A DNA stretch of 64,000 nt from Bacteroidales bacterium. Its GTDB lineage: Bacteria > Bacteroidota > Bacteroidia > Bacteroidales > GCA-2748055. How positions within the stretch are numbered: position 1 is the stretch's first letter; every line of letters starts with the position of its first letter. Positions 1 through 8,065 of this stretch are shown piece by piece. The stretch covers positions 62,001 through 126,000 of the forward strand of contig JARGFP010000010.1 in assembly GCA_029210585.1 (NCBI GenBank). Direction: 5' to 3'. The notes under the pieces were generated by a model. It was given only the letters and a program-made list of their open reading frames with translations. It did no database searches and was not told where the DNA came from. The translations under genes and the position numbers were made by a program.

Positions 1-280
1 TATGCTCCTGAATACCGGTCCCATGCCCAACGGGGAGATTCAGCCAGCCAACGTGCAAACGTTGAAGGAAATGGGTACATGGATGAACAAGTATGGTGAG
101 ACCATTTATGGGACCAGGGGAGGCCCTGTTGAAGGCGACTGGGGTACGACCACGGTGAAGGGTAAACAGGTGTATGTCCATGTACTGGATCCATCTGTGG
201 AACAACTGACCATACCCCTGCAGGGAGGCAAAGTAAAAAGCCTTACCCTGTTTGAGGACGGTTCAAAGGTGAAATTCACC
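1..280 (+). pseudogene. alpha-L-fucosidase (GH29), C-terminal fragment, truncated at both ends
   Basis: The frame is open from the window edge and resembles the end of the GH29 catalytic barrel and the start of the C-terminal beta domain: LLNTGPMPNGEIQP, then GETIYGTRGGPV, then KGKQVYVHVLDP. GH29 enzymes cleave alpha-L-fucose from glycans and in this phylum are usually exported. Homology stops at about codon 92 (KVKFT); after that the same strand is the complement of an esterase gene, so the last several dozen residues of a normal GH29 C-terminus are missing. The frame stays open to 475 only by chance. The 5' part lies outside the window, so whether the remainder is intact cannot be seen. Fragment identity is fairly sure; its loss of function is inferred from the lost C-terminus. 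Confidence 0.75.
268..280. repeat. 13-bp palindrome at the fucosidase/esterase junction
   Basis: GGTGAAATTCACC is a perfect inverted repeat around a central A. Read on the plus strand it encodes the last fucosidase-like residues (VKFT); read on the minus strand it encodes the last esterase-like residues (GEFH). The two unrelated coding regions meet tail to tail exactly here, as expected for an inverted join at shared microhomology. Confidence 0.7.
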
Positions 281-1356
281 ATTCGGGTCGGCCCACTGGT
301 CCTTGGTGGCACTTGCCACGTATACGGGTCTGGGTGCCATCAGCGCAAGCAGCATATGCTGGTCCACAGGAAGCTTATGCTCCCTGTTATTGTACCTGTT
401 GAACCTGTCGCAAAACCAGTGGGGAAAAACAGTGTTGATCCGTTCTACTTTTTCCCCGAATCGGCGCCTGGATAAAGCGGCACCCCCGCACCCTGAATTA
501 TTGGAGATCACGGCTGAGAATCGTGCATCATTTGCACCTGCTCACAGTGCCGTTTTTCCGAGCCGGGAATGGCCGATTGCTATGATCCTGTTCGGATCAG
601 CAACCGTGTCTTCCGAAAGGTAATCGGCAATGAACGACATCCCCTTTGCCCACATGGAGATTGAGCCCGGACAGTAGGCTTCAGCGTCTTTTTCCGGCTG
701 TGCGAAGAGGGAGTGAAAGCCATTATCAAACCCATCGTCGTAGTCAGGGTCAAACTCCCCGTAATAGGCGGTGGCCACACCATACCCGCTGTTTATAATG
801 GTTGCCAGGGGCCAGCGGGAGGCATTCGCGCCGCGGGATTCCGGGGAGGCGTGGTTATCCGAAATGTGTGCATGCTCACTGTTCTTTACCCAGCGGTTGT
901 GGATGGCGATCGTGCCCAGTGTATCGATGGTGTGGTTGCCCGAAAAATTGAGTCCTGCGAATACAGGAACGCGGTCCATGTTCCTGGGAAAAACATACAG
1001 GATTGTGAACTGTTCCTCACCGGAAGAAGTCCTGACTTTCCCGGTAACTTCCTTCACAATTGCAGCACTGTCGAGGTAGTGTTCCGACAGGACCTTTTCA
1101 GTGAAGCTGATGGCATACTCCTTTTCCGGAAAATGACCATACATTTCTTTTGAAAACAATTCCAGTATTTCGGGTTTTCCACCTCGTTCCATACCTCGTA
1201 ACCGTTTACAGAATCGCCTGCTTCTGTCACCAATAGGTCCGGCAGGACATAGGAGGGAACTTCTGCCTCATCATAGATCGGTTCATCATTGTTGTTGCAG
1301 GAAAATAAAAATCCCAGGGGCAGGACAGGGACCACGAGTGGTGTGCTGTGTATCAT
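268..1356 (-). pseudogene. glucuronoyl-esterase-like (CE15) lipoprotein, degraded
   Basis: Three collinear pieces form one CE15-like protein. Positions 1356-1180 give a lipoprotein signal ending at a lipobox (LFSC) and the N-terminus. Positions 1192-545 give the core with GHSRLGKTAL, which carries the nucleophile-elbow serine. Positions 541-268 give [17 protein letters not shown] and [13 protein letters not shown]. Pieces one and two are in different frames (shift near 1170-1190). Pieces two and three are in the same frame, separated by TGA at 544-542 exactly where the family has tryptophan after GKTAL, so TGG to TGA is likely. The C-terminus after WADPNGEF is lost at the palindromic junction. 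CE15 enzymes hydrolyse glucuronate esters linking xylan to lignin. With one frameshift, one nonsense codon and a missing end this is a decayed gene. Confidence 0.8.
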
Positions 1357-1414
1357 TGCATTATTTTTGGGTGGTTAAGGAATGCAATATAGAAAAAAGC
1401 AGGTATATTCCTGC

Positions 1415-1447
1415 TTTCCAAACTCTCAACTTATTGTATTATATTTG
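1415..1447 (+). promoter_or_regulatory. Bacteroidota-type promoter of the yihY-like gene
   Basis: TTTC at 1415-1418, 21 nt, then TATATTTG at 1440-1447, an exact match to the TAnnTTTG -7 element. Transcription would start near 1452-1455, about 17 nt before the ATG at 1471. Confidence 0.6.
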
Positions 1448-1470
1448 TTTCAGATTCTTACGCGAAATAT

Positions 1471-2757
1471 ATGATCAGGAAACTCAGGGACATTTTTCAG
1501 AATGAGATCATCCGTGTTGATCTCAAGTCGAAATCGAGCCGCAGGCGTTTTGTCATCCGGCAAATCCGCATCTATGTGTATGCGTTCAGGGGATTTTTTG
1601 AAGACAGGGCTGCACTGCGGGCTTCCTCCCTTACCTATTTCACGATGTTGTCGATCGTGCCGATCTTTGCCATGGCCTTCGGTATTGCAAAGGGATTCGG
1701 GTTTGAGGACCGGATGAATGAATTCATCGATAATAGTTTCCAGGAGCAGGACCAGATGATCACCTGGATCAAGACCATGGTCGCAAGCCTGCTTGACAAT
1801 ACCAAGGGAGGACTGGTGGCAGGGATCGGTTTCATCATTCTCTTCTGGTCGGTGATCCAGGTACTGAATAATATAGAACTGTCATTCAACGATATCTGGC
1901 AGGTCAAGAAAGCCCGCAGTCCGATCCGGAAATTCTCGGACTACCTGGCGATGATGATCATCACCCCCTTTGCCATTGCCCTCTCAGGTAGTATCACCGT
2001 AAAAATCAACCAGGCAGCCAATAATTTTGAATTCATCCAGCCCATGCTCAAGGTGGTGCCCTATGCCTCCATTTGGCTGCTGTTTACGGTTATCTATATC
2101 GTAATGCCCAACACCAAGGTGAAATTCAAGTATGCCCTGGTCGCCGGCATTGTGGCCGGAACACTTTCCATGCTGGTACAGTGGGGATATTTCGAATTTC
2201 AGATCGGTGTGACCAGGTTCAATACCCTTTATGGTAGTTTTGCTGCCATTCCACTCTTCCTGCTCTGGCTGCAGATCACCTGGCTGATCGTTTTGATGGG
2301 CGCAGAGATCAGTTTTGCCTACCAGAATATTGAGAATTACGAATTCGAGGATGAAGCCCTGGAACTCAACCATGACAATAAACGGGTGTTGTCTCTGGTC
2401 GTCGCACACCACATCATCAGGAATTTCGAGGAGGGGGGAAGGCCCAAAAGCAATGAAGACCTCAGTCACGAGCTGGGCATCCCCCTGCGGTTGCTGAACC
2501 AGCTGATTTTCGATATGGTAGAATGCGGCATCCTTGCGGAACTGGCCAATGACAGCTCCAAACTACGTACCTACCAGCCTGCGATCGATATCAATAAGAT
2601 CACGGTGAATGAACTCTATACCCGGCTCGAAAAACTGGGAGGAGACCATATGATTGCCACGGAATCTGCAAAACTGGATAAGATCACGAAGATCCATGAA
2701 CACCTGCAGGATGCCATTCGGGAAAGCCCGTCCAATATCCTTGTCAAGGACATATAG
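1471..2757 (+). CDS. YihY/BrkB-family inner-membrane protein
   Basis: A 428-residue protein. Residues about 30-300 carry several hydrophobic segments with the family signature ALRASSLTYFTMLSIVPIFA near residue 55 and a late GSFAAIPLFLLWLQITWLIV segment. This is the polytopic domain once misnamed RNase BN. Residues about 300-428 are soluble and look like a winged-helix (KSNEDLSHELGIPLRLLNQL), an extension frequent in Bacteroidota and Proteobacteria members. The family's biochemical role is not established; envelope or transport roles have been proposed. The gene stands alone between a decayed esterase on the other strand and the histidine operon, with its own promoter. The ATG at 1471 fits the predicted transcription start. 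Confidence 0.85.
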   Translation: MIRKLRDIFQNEIIRVDLKSKSSRRRFVIRQIRIYVYAFRGFFEDRAALRASSLTYFTMLSIVPIFAMAFGIAKGFGFEDRMNEFIDNSFQEQDQMITWIKTMVASLLDNTKGGLVAGIGFIILFWSVIQVLNNIELSFNDIWQVKKARSPIRKFSDYLAMMIITPFAIALSGSITVKINQAANNFEFIQPMLKVVPYASIWLLFTVIYIVMPNTKVKFKYALVAGIVAGTLSMLVQWGYFEFQIGVTRFNTLYGSFAAIPLFLLWLQITWLIVLMGAEISFAYQNIENYEFEDEALELNHDNKRVLSLVVAHHIIRNFEEGGRPKSNEDLSHELGIPLRLLNQLIFDMVECGILAELANDSSKLRTYQPAIDINKITVNELYTRLEKLGGDHMIATESAKLDKITKIHEHLQDAIRESPSNILVKDI

Positions 2758-2816
2758 GAAATTGTGATCTATAAGAAATGTGAACACTATTATATTAAAT
2801 TAATATCTTAATCTCC

Positions 2817-2846
2817 TTGAAATTTTAAAATTATTACTTATACTTG
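2817..2846 (+). promoter_or_regulatory. candidate promoter of the histidine operon
   Basis: TTG at 2817-2819, a 19-nt spacer, then TATACTTG at 2839-2846 (one mismatch to TAnnTTTG; the same variant TATACTTG precedes iorB at 18361). The implied start near 2850-2853 is only about 11-14 nt upstream of the leader ATG and falls inside the AGGAGGA sequence, so either the start or the role of that sequence needs testing. Confidence 0.5.
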
Positions 2847-2863
2847 CAGGAGGAAAAGAAAAA

Positions 2864-2923
2864 ATGAAATTCTATAGCATACATACTGCACATTTTATTC
2901 ATCATCATCACGCAGTGCTGTGA
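2864..2923 (+). CDS. histidine operon leader peptide (19 aa, His-rich)
   Basis: ATG at 2864 opens a 19-codon frame, MKFYSIHTAHFIHHHHAVL, ending with TGA at 2921-2923. Six of 19 residues are histidine, four of them consecutive (2900-2911). AGGAGGA at 2848-2854 sits 9 nt before the ATG. A 9-bp terminator hairpin follows 38 nt after the stop and hisG begins right after that. This is the classical architecture of a translation-coupled attenuator: ribosomes stall at His codons when charged tRNA-His is scarce, changing the fold of the downstream RNA. ACTGC at 2885-2889 can pair with GCAGT at 2912-2916, enclosing the His codons, as a possible pause helix. I could not identify a convincing antiterminator by eye. 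The gene is inferred; its position and composition make coincidence unlikely. Confidence 0.8.
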   Translation: MKFYSIHTAHFIHHHHAVL

Positions 2924-2961
2924 TACGGTAGGATTTTGTAAACATTTAACAATAACGAAGA

Positions 2962-2988
2962 GGTTTGCAGATTCTGCAGGCCTTTTTT
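2962..2988 (+). terminator. attenuator: intrinsic terminator upstream of hisG
   Basis: GGTTTGCAG (2962-2970), loop ATT, CTGCAGGCC (2974-2982) form a 9-bp stem with two G-T pairs, followed directly by six T residues (2983-2988). The stem can extend through the preceding AAGA against the T run. It ends 12 nt before the hisG ATG, so as a plain terminator it would silence the whole operon. Its role as a conditional terminator is inferred from the His-rich leader upstream. Confidence 0.75.
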
Positions 2989-3000
2989 GGTTTTGAGACA

Positions 3001-3858
3001 ATGGAAAAACTAAAAATTGCAATTCAGAAATCAGGCAGGTTGTCTGAGAAATCGGTCTCTATTTTACGCGAAGCGGGAATATCGATGACCAACGGGGAGC
3101 GAAAGCTCATTTCAGTATCGGGCAGCTTCCCCATCGAGGTACTTTACCTCAGGGACGATGACATCCCGCAGTATGTTAAGGACAAGGTGGCCGATATCGG
3201 TATCGTGGGCGAGAATGTTTTCGCCGAGAAGGGATCGGACATTTCAATCGTGGAAAGACTGGGTTTTTCACGTTGCCGAATGTCGCTGGCCATTCCCAAA
3301 ACGGAGCATTACAGTGGACCTGAATATTTCCATGGGAAGAAGATCGCCACCAGCTACCCGGTGATACTGCAAAGGTTCCTGGATGAAAAAGGGGTGGATG
3401 CCGAAATCCACGAAATATCGGGATCTGTGGAAATTGCGCCTGGCATCGGGCTGGCAGAGGGAATATTCGACATTGTCAGCTCCGGCAGTACCCTGATCAG
3501 CAATGGACTATCAGAAGTAGAGGTGGTGATGCATTCGGAAGCAGTGATCATCGGCCGCAATGATCTTTCGCAATCGAAACGGGAAATTCTCAACGACCTG
3601 CTGTTCCGGATCAGGAGTGTTCAGGCAGCCACCAACAACAAGTATATCCTGCTTAATGCGCCCAATGACAAGCTCGATGAGATCATTGGCCTGATTCCCG
3701 GGATGAAATCACCTACCGTGATGCCCCTTGCCGAATCAGGATGGAGTTCTGTACATTCGGTGCTCAGCGAGCGTCAGTTCTGGCAGATTATAGGTGAATT
3801 GCAGAAGCTGGGTGCACAGGGAATCCTTGTGATCCCTATCGAAAAGATGATCGTATAA
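3001..3858 (+). CDS. hisG: ATP phosphoribosyltransferase, long form
   Basis: Catalyses the first step of histidine synthesis, ATP plus PRPP to phosphoribosyl-ATP. The 286 residues begin MEKLKIAIQKSGRLSEKS; the catalytic part covers about 1-210 (including GIVGENVFAEKG and EIAPGIGLAEGIFDIVSSG) and an ACT-like C-terminal domain about 210-286 (KSPTVMPLAESGWSSVHSV), which makes this the long, HisZ-independent type that is usually feedback-inhibited by histidine. The ATG at 3001 is chosen because the longer frame from 2965 would start inside the attenuator hairpin. First gene of an eight-gene operon; hisD follows after 15 nt. Confidence 0.95.
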   Translation: MEKLKIAIQKSGRLSEKSVSILREAGISMTNGERKLISVSGSFPIEVLYLRDDDIPQYVKDKVADIGIVGENVFAEKGSDISIVERLGFSRCRMSLAIPKTEHYSGPEYFHGKKIATSYPVILQRFLDEKGVDAEIHEISGSVEIAPGIGLAEGIFDIVSSGSTLISNGLSEVEVVMHSEAVIIGRNDLSQSKREILNDLLFRIRSVQAATNNKYILLNAPNDKLDEIIGLIPGMKSPTVMPLAESGWSSVHSVLSERQFWQIIGELQKLGAQGILVIPIEKMIV

Positions 3859-3873
3859 CTTAATCCTTTAAAA

Positions 3874-5172
3874 ATGAATACATATAACAACCCCGACAGA
3901 TCGACATGGGAGGAGATTCTCCGCAGACCGGTGATCGATACATCGAAACTGGACGATACCGTCCGGGAGATCCTTGAGGATGTCAGAACAGGTGGTGATG
4001 CTTCGGTAATCAAGTACACTTCCAGGTTCGATGGCATCACGCTGGATCAGCTGGAAGCGAACCCGGATGATATTGCCGCAGCAAAATCAGAAGTGTCCGA
4101 TGACCTGAAGGCGGCAATAGATGAGGCCAACAGGAACATCCGGAGATTCCACGCCAAACAGCTCGGCCCCAATGTCTACGAAGAGACCACACCCGGGGTG
4201 CGGTGCTGGCAGAAGACCGTTCCCATTCAGAAGGTTGGACTGTATATTCCAGGAGGGAGTGCCCCGCTGCTCTCCACGGTACTGATGCTGGGTATCCCGG
4301 CGAAGCTGGCCGGATGTGAGGAGATCGTGCTGTGCACACCCCCGGGGGAGAACGGGAAGATCTATCCCGGTATCCTCTATATTGCTGACCTTCTGGGAAT
4401 CAACCGGATATTCAGCATCGGCGGTGTCCAGGCCATCGCAGCCATGGCATACGGAACCGAAAGTGTGCCGAAAGTCAACAAGATCTTCGGTCCGGGCAAC
4501 CAGTATGTCACCGCTGCCAAGCAACTGGTGAGCCGCGACAGCGTGGCCATTGATTTTCCTGCCGGACCCTCTGAACTGGCCGTGATGGCTGATTCCACTG
4601 CTGTACCTGAATTCGTAGCCTCCGACCTGCTCTCACAGGCAGAACATGGTCCCGACAGCCAGGTAGTGCTGGTGACGGATCACAAGGAGATGATCGGGGC
4701 AGTGCAGGAGGAGATCGAAAAGCAGCTGGCAGTGCTGCCACGGAAGGAATTTGCTGCCAAATCATTGCTGAACAGCAAAATGATCTACATGGACAGCTGC
4801 CTGGACAGTATCGACCTGATTAATTTCTATGCGCCGGAACACCTGATCATCGCTTGCGAGGAATATGCACTTATCGCCGAACAGATCAAGAATGCGGGCA
4901 GTATTTTCCTGGGGAATTATACACCTGAGAGTGCAGGCGATTATGCTTCCGGAACCAACCACACCCTGCCTACCAATGGCTGGGCACACGCTTACAGCGG
5001 TCTGAACATGGATGCATTTGTAAAGAAAATTACCCTGCAGGAGATCAGTAAATACGGACTGTTTAACATCAGCAATGCTGTGATGACAATGGCGCTGGCC
5101 GAAGAACTGGAAGCCCACAGGAACGCAGTAAGTATCCGGTTAAGAAGCGATGACATCGAAGAAGCAGAATAA
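3874..5172 (+). CDS. hisD: histidinol dehydrogenase
   Basis: Carries out the last two oxidations, histidinol to histidinal to histidine, using NAD and zinc. The 432 residues match the usual length. Visible family features are QKVGLYIPGG near residue 116, the FGPGNQYVTAAKQLV segment near 205, AIDFPAGPSELAV, the SQAEHGPDSQ zinc-ligand region near 250, and NHTLPTNGWAHAYSGL near residue 365. The stop TAA overlaps the hisC ATG (TAATG), which implies translational coupling. Second gene of the his operon. Confidence 0.96.
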   Translation: MNTYNNPDRSTWEEILRRPVIDTSKLDDTVREILEDVRTGGDASVIKYTSRFDGITLDQLEANPDDIAAAKSEVSDDLKAAIDEANRNIRRFHAKQLGPNVYEETTPGVRCWQKTVPIQKVGLYIPGGSAPLLSTVLMLGIPAKLAGCEEIVLCTPPGENGKIYPGILYIADLLGINRIFSIGGVQAIAAMAYGTESVPKVNKIFGPGNQYVTAAKQLVSRDSVAIDFPAGPSELAVMADSTAVPEFVASDLLSQAEHGPDSQVVLVTDHKEMIGAVQEEIEKQLAVLPRKEFAAKSLLNSKMIYMDSCLDSIDLINFYAPEHLIIACEEYALIAEQIKNAGSIFLGNYTPESAGDYASGTNHTLPTNGWAHAYSGLNMDAFVKKITLQEISKYGLFNISNAVMTMALAEELEAHRNAVSIRLRSDDIEEAE

Positions 5173-6236
5173 TGACACGTGACATCTCCCGATTGATCCG
5201 TCCCAGCATTGCAAACCTGGTGCCGTATTCATCGGCACGGGATGAATACACAGGCAGCGCCGCGGTATTTCTGGATGCCAATGAAAATCCGTTCAACGGG
5301 CCCTATAACCGGTATCCCGATCCACACCAGGCTGCGCTGAAGAAAAAGATAGGTCTGCTGAAAAACGTGGATCCCCGGCAACTCTTTATCGGGAACGGAT
5401 CTGACGAAGCCATCGACATCCTGTTCAGGATATTTTGTACACCCGGTGTGGACAACGTGGTTTCCATCGACCCGACCTATGGGATGTACCAGGTAAGCGC
5501 GGATATCAACAATGTTGCCCTGCGGAAAGTGTCGCTGACCCCTTCCTTCGGGCTTGACCTTACCGCGTTGATTTCGGCATGTGATGCGCAGACCAAAATG
5601 CTGTTCATCTGTTCGCCCAACAACCCGACTTCCAATTCGTTCGCTGCCGAAGAGATACTGGCACTCACCGGACAACTGGATGTGATGGTGGTGGTGGATG
5701 AAGCTTACATCGATTTCAGTCAGCGGGAGAGCCTTAAAAACCATGTTGCGGAAGTTCCCAGTCTTGTGGTGCTGCAAACTTTCTCAAAGGCGTGGGCACT
5801 TGCCGGAATCAGATTGGGTATCGCCATTGCCGACCCGGAGGTGACCCGGTACATGTCCATGGTGAAATATCCTTACAACATCAACATGCTGACCCAGCAG
5901 TTCGCGCTGGAGGCCCTTGAAAACAAGGCACAGGTGCAGGAGTGGATCGCCCTGATTCTTGAAGAGCGCGGACACCTGGAACGTAAGCTGAACCAGTTCA
6001 GTTTCGTTGAACAGGTGTATCCGTCGGATGCAAATTTCCTGCTGGTGAAGGTCGGTAAACCCAAGAAAGTATACAATTTCCTCGTGGAGAAGAAGATCAT
6101 TGTGCGCGACCGTTCCAATATCCGGTTGTGCGACGGGAGCCTGAGAATTACCGTGGGAACGGAATCGGAAAACCGGGTATTGACGGATGCATTGACACAT
6201 TACCAGCACGATTTTATCGATTCGTGCGGATTATAA
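5172..6236 (+). CDS. hisC: histidinol-phosphate aminotransferase
   Basis: PLP-dependent fold-type I aminotransferase converting imidazole-acetol phosphate and glutamate to histidinol phosphate. The 354-residue protein shows FLDANENPFNGPYNRYPDP near the N-terminus, FICSPNNPTSN, VVVDEAYIDF, and the PLP-lysine motif QTFSKAWALAGIRLGIA. It overlaps the hisD stop by one base. The 48-nt gap to hisB contains a good -7 element, so hisB and later genes may also be transcribed separately. Confidence 0.95.
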   Translation: MTRDISRLIRPSIANLVPYSSARDEYTGSAAVFLDANENPFNGPYNRYPDPHQAALKKKIGLLKNVDPRQLFIGNGSDEAIDILFRIFCTPGVDNVVSIDPTYGMYQVSADINNVALRKVSLTPSFGLDLTALISACDAQTKMLFICSPNNPTSNSFAAEEILALTGQLDVMVVVDEAYIDFSQRESLKNHVAEVPSLVVLQTFSKAWALAGIRLGIAIADPEVTRYMSMVKYPYNINMLTQQFALEALENKAQVQEWIALILEERGHLERKLNQFSFVEQVYPSDANFLLVKVGKPKKVYNFLVEKKIIVRDRSNIRLCDGSLRITVGTESENRVLTDALTHYQHDFIDSCGL

Positions 6237-6249
6237 TTTAAATGGATTA

Positions 6250-6257
6250 TATTTTTG
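6250..6257 (+). promoter_or_regulatory. possible internal promoter (-7 element) before hisB
   Basis: TATTTTTG matches TAnnTTTG exactly and lies 28 nt before the hisB ATG, in the longest gap among the first five genes. No clear TTTG partner is present at the expected spacing, so this is a weak call. Confidence 0.3.
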
Positions 6258-6284
6258 CAGGCGAGTGCAGCTAATGTATAAGAT

Positions 6285-7412
6285 ATGATGAAAAAAGCAT
6301 TGTTTATAGACAGGGACGGGACACTGATCGTGGAGCCACCGGCAACCTTCCAGGTCGATTCCCTGGAATTACTGGAATTTCTGCCGGGGGTCTTCCGAAA
6401 CCTCTATCTTCTTCAACACCTGACTGACTATGAATTGGTGATCGTTTCCAACCAGGATGGATTGGGAACCCCCGCAAATCCCCTTGAAAAGTTCGAACTG
6501 GTGCAGGGGAAAATGTTACAATATTTTAAAAATGAAGGCGTTGTATTTGATGATATTCTGATTGACCCTTCCAGTCCCGCGGACAAATCACCCAACCGGA
6601 AACCCAACACAGGAATGCTGACAGCCTATTTGCAGGGGGAGTATGACCTGGAGCAAAGTTTTGTGATCGGCGACAGAATGACCGATATCCAGTTGGCCAA
6701 GAACCTGGGAGCCATGGGGATCCTGATCGGACCACCAACAATGCAGGAGGAGCTGAAGAAGGCGGAACTGGAAGCGGATTGTGTGTTGCTTGCCGGGAAC
6801 TGGGACGAGGTGTACCGGTTCATTCGCGCATCGATGCGCAGTGGCAGGGTGGTACGCAAAACCAATGAAACCGGTATACTGGTGGAGCTCTCGCTGGATG
6901 GAACGGGGCGCTCGGAGGTATCCACCGGGCTGGGGTTTTTTGACCACATGCTGGAGCAGATTGCGCGGCATGGCAATGTTGATCTCAGGGTACAGGTGAA
7001 CGGGGACCTGCATGTGGATGAACACCATACGGTGGAAGATACGGCCCTGGCACTCGGGGAAGCATTTCTGCAGGCCCTGGGAAACAAAAAAGGAATCCGC
7101 CGGTACGGGTTCACTGTTCCAATGGATGATTCACTGGCCAATGTGGCAGTGGATTTCGGCGGACGTCCCTGGCTGGTATGGGAAGCCACATTCAATCGGG
7201 AAATGATAGGTGGGGTGCCCACGGAACTGTTTTCCCATTTCTTTAAATCCTTTTCAGATACTTCAAAGTCCAACCTGAATATCAAAGCAGAAGGAACCAA
7301 CGAACACCATAAGATTGAGGCAATATTCAAGGCGTTCAGCAAGGCCCTGCGGGGTGCCGTGGAACTGGATGCCGGAAGTGACCAGTTGCCCAGTACCAAA
7401 GGGGCACTCTGA
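6285..7412 (+). CDS. hisB: bifunctional histidinol-phosphatase / imidazoleglycerol-phosphate dehydratase
   Basis: The 375 residues contain two domains. Residues 1-170 are a HAD-type phosphatase with the DRDGTL motif near residue 9, SNQDG near 50 and VIGDRMTDIQLA near 125. Residues about 185-375 are the dehydratase with STGLGFFDHMLEQIARHG and DEHHTVEDTALALGEA, whose histidines and glutamates bind the two Mn ions. The fusion is the form known from enterobacteria and Bacteroidota. Two adjacent ATGs (6285, 6288) could start it. Seventy-one nt separate it from hisH. Confidence 0.95.
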   Translation: MMKKALFIDRDGTLIVEPPATFQVDSLELLEFLPGVFRNLYLLQHLTDYELVIVSNQDGLGTPANPLEKFELVQGKMLQYFKNEGVVFDDILIDPSSPADKSPNRKPNTGMLTAYLQGEYDLEQSFVIGDRMTDIQLAKNLGAMGILIGPPTMQEELKKAELEADCVLLAGNWDEVYRFIRASMRSGRVVRKTNETGILVELSLDGTGRSEVSTGLGFFDHMLEQIARHGNVDLRVQVNGDLHVDEHHTVEDTALALGEAFLQALGNKKGIRRYGFTVPMDDSLANVAVDFGGRPWLVWEATFNREMIGGVPTELFSHFFKSFSDTSKSNLNIKAEGTNEHHKIEAIFKAFSKALRGAVELDAGSDQLPSTKGAL

Positions 7413-7483
7413 CGGCAGAGGTGCCTGGACAGGATGGATTAAATGTCCATTCGGACCTAAATGGATTGTAAGAATTATACGTA

Positions 7484-8065
7484 ATGAACATCGTTATTAT
7501 AAAATACAACGCGGGAAACATCCGGTCGGTCGATTTTGCACTCAGGAGAATGGGTGTTGAAGCGGAGATCACCGATGACCAGCAAAAGATCAGGTCGGCA
7601 GATAAAGTGATCTTTCCCGGGGTGGGAGCAGCCGCCAATACCATGGACTACCTGGCGACACGGGGACTCGACCAGCTGATCAGATCTCTCCAGCAACCGG
7701 TGCTGGGGATCTGTCTTGGTCAGCAGCTGATGTGTGACCGGTCTGAGGAAGGAGATACACAATGCATAGGTGTGTTTGACCAGCCGGTGCTGAAATTTCC
7801 GCCCCATGACAAAGTGCCGCATATGGGCTGGAACCAGTTGCTGGAACCTGCTGGTGCGCTGTTCAGGGGCGTGGAGGAAGGAGCGTATGTCTACTTTGTC
7901 CATTCATACTATGTTCCGCGTTGTGATGATACCGCTGCCGGGTGTCGTTATATCTGCGATTTCAGCGCAGCGATGCAGAAGGATAATTTCTATGCCACCC
8001 AGTTCCATCCCGAGAAAAGCGGACCCACAGGACAAAAAATACTGGAAAACTTCATTGCCTTATGA
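7484..8065 (+). CDS. hisH: imidazole glycerol phosphate synthase, glutaminase subunit
   Basis: Class I glutamine amidotransferase that supplies ammonia to HisF. Of 193 residues, the nucleophile Cys77 lies in GICLGQQLMC, and His175 and Glu177 in QFHPEKSG complete the triad. The PGVGAA loop near residue 45 forms the oxyanion region. The gene overlaps hisA by four bases (ATGA), indicating coupling. Subunit partner HisF is two genes downstream. Confidence 0.95.
   Translation: MNIVIIKYNAGNIRSVDFALRRMGVEAEITDDQQKIRSADKVIFPGVGAAANTMDYLATRGLDQLIRSLQQPVLGICLGQQLMCDRSEEGDTQCIGVFDQPVLKFPPHDKVPHMGWNQLLEPAGALFRGVEEGAYVYFVHSYYVPRCDDTAAGCRYICDFSAAMQKDNFYATQFHPEKSGPTGQKILENFIAL

Noticed and set aside
2962-2988. 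terminator belonging to the yihY-like gene
   Set aside because: It lies about 200 nt after that stop and beyond a promoter-like element and a His-rich ORF; it makes more sense as the his attenuator.
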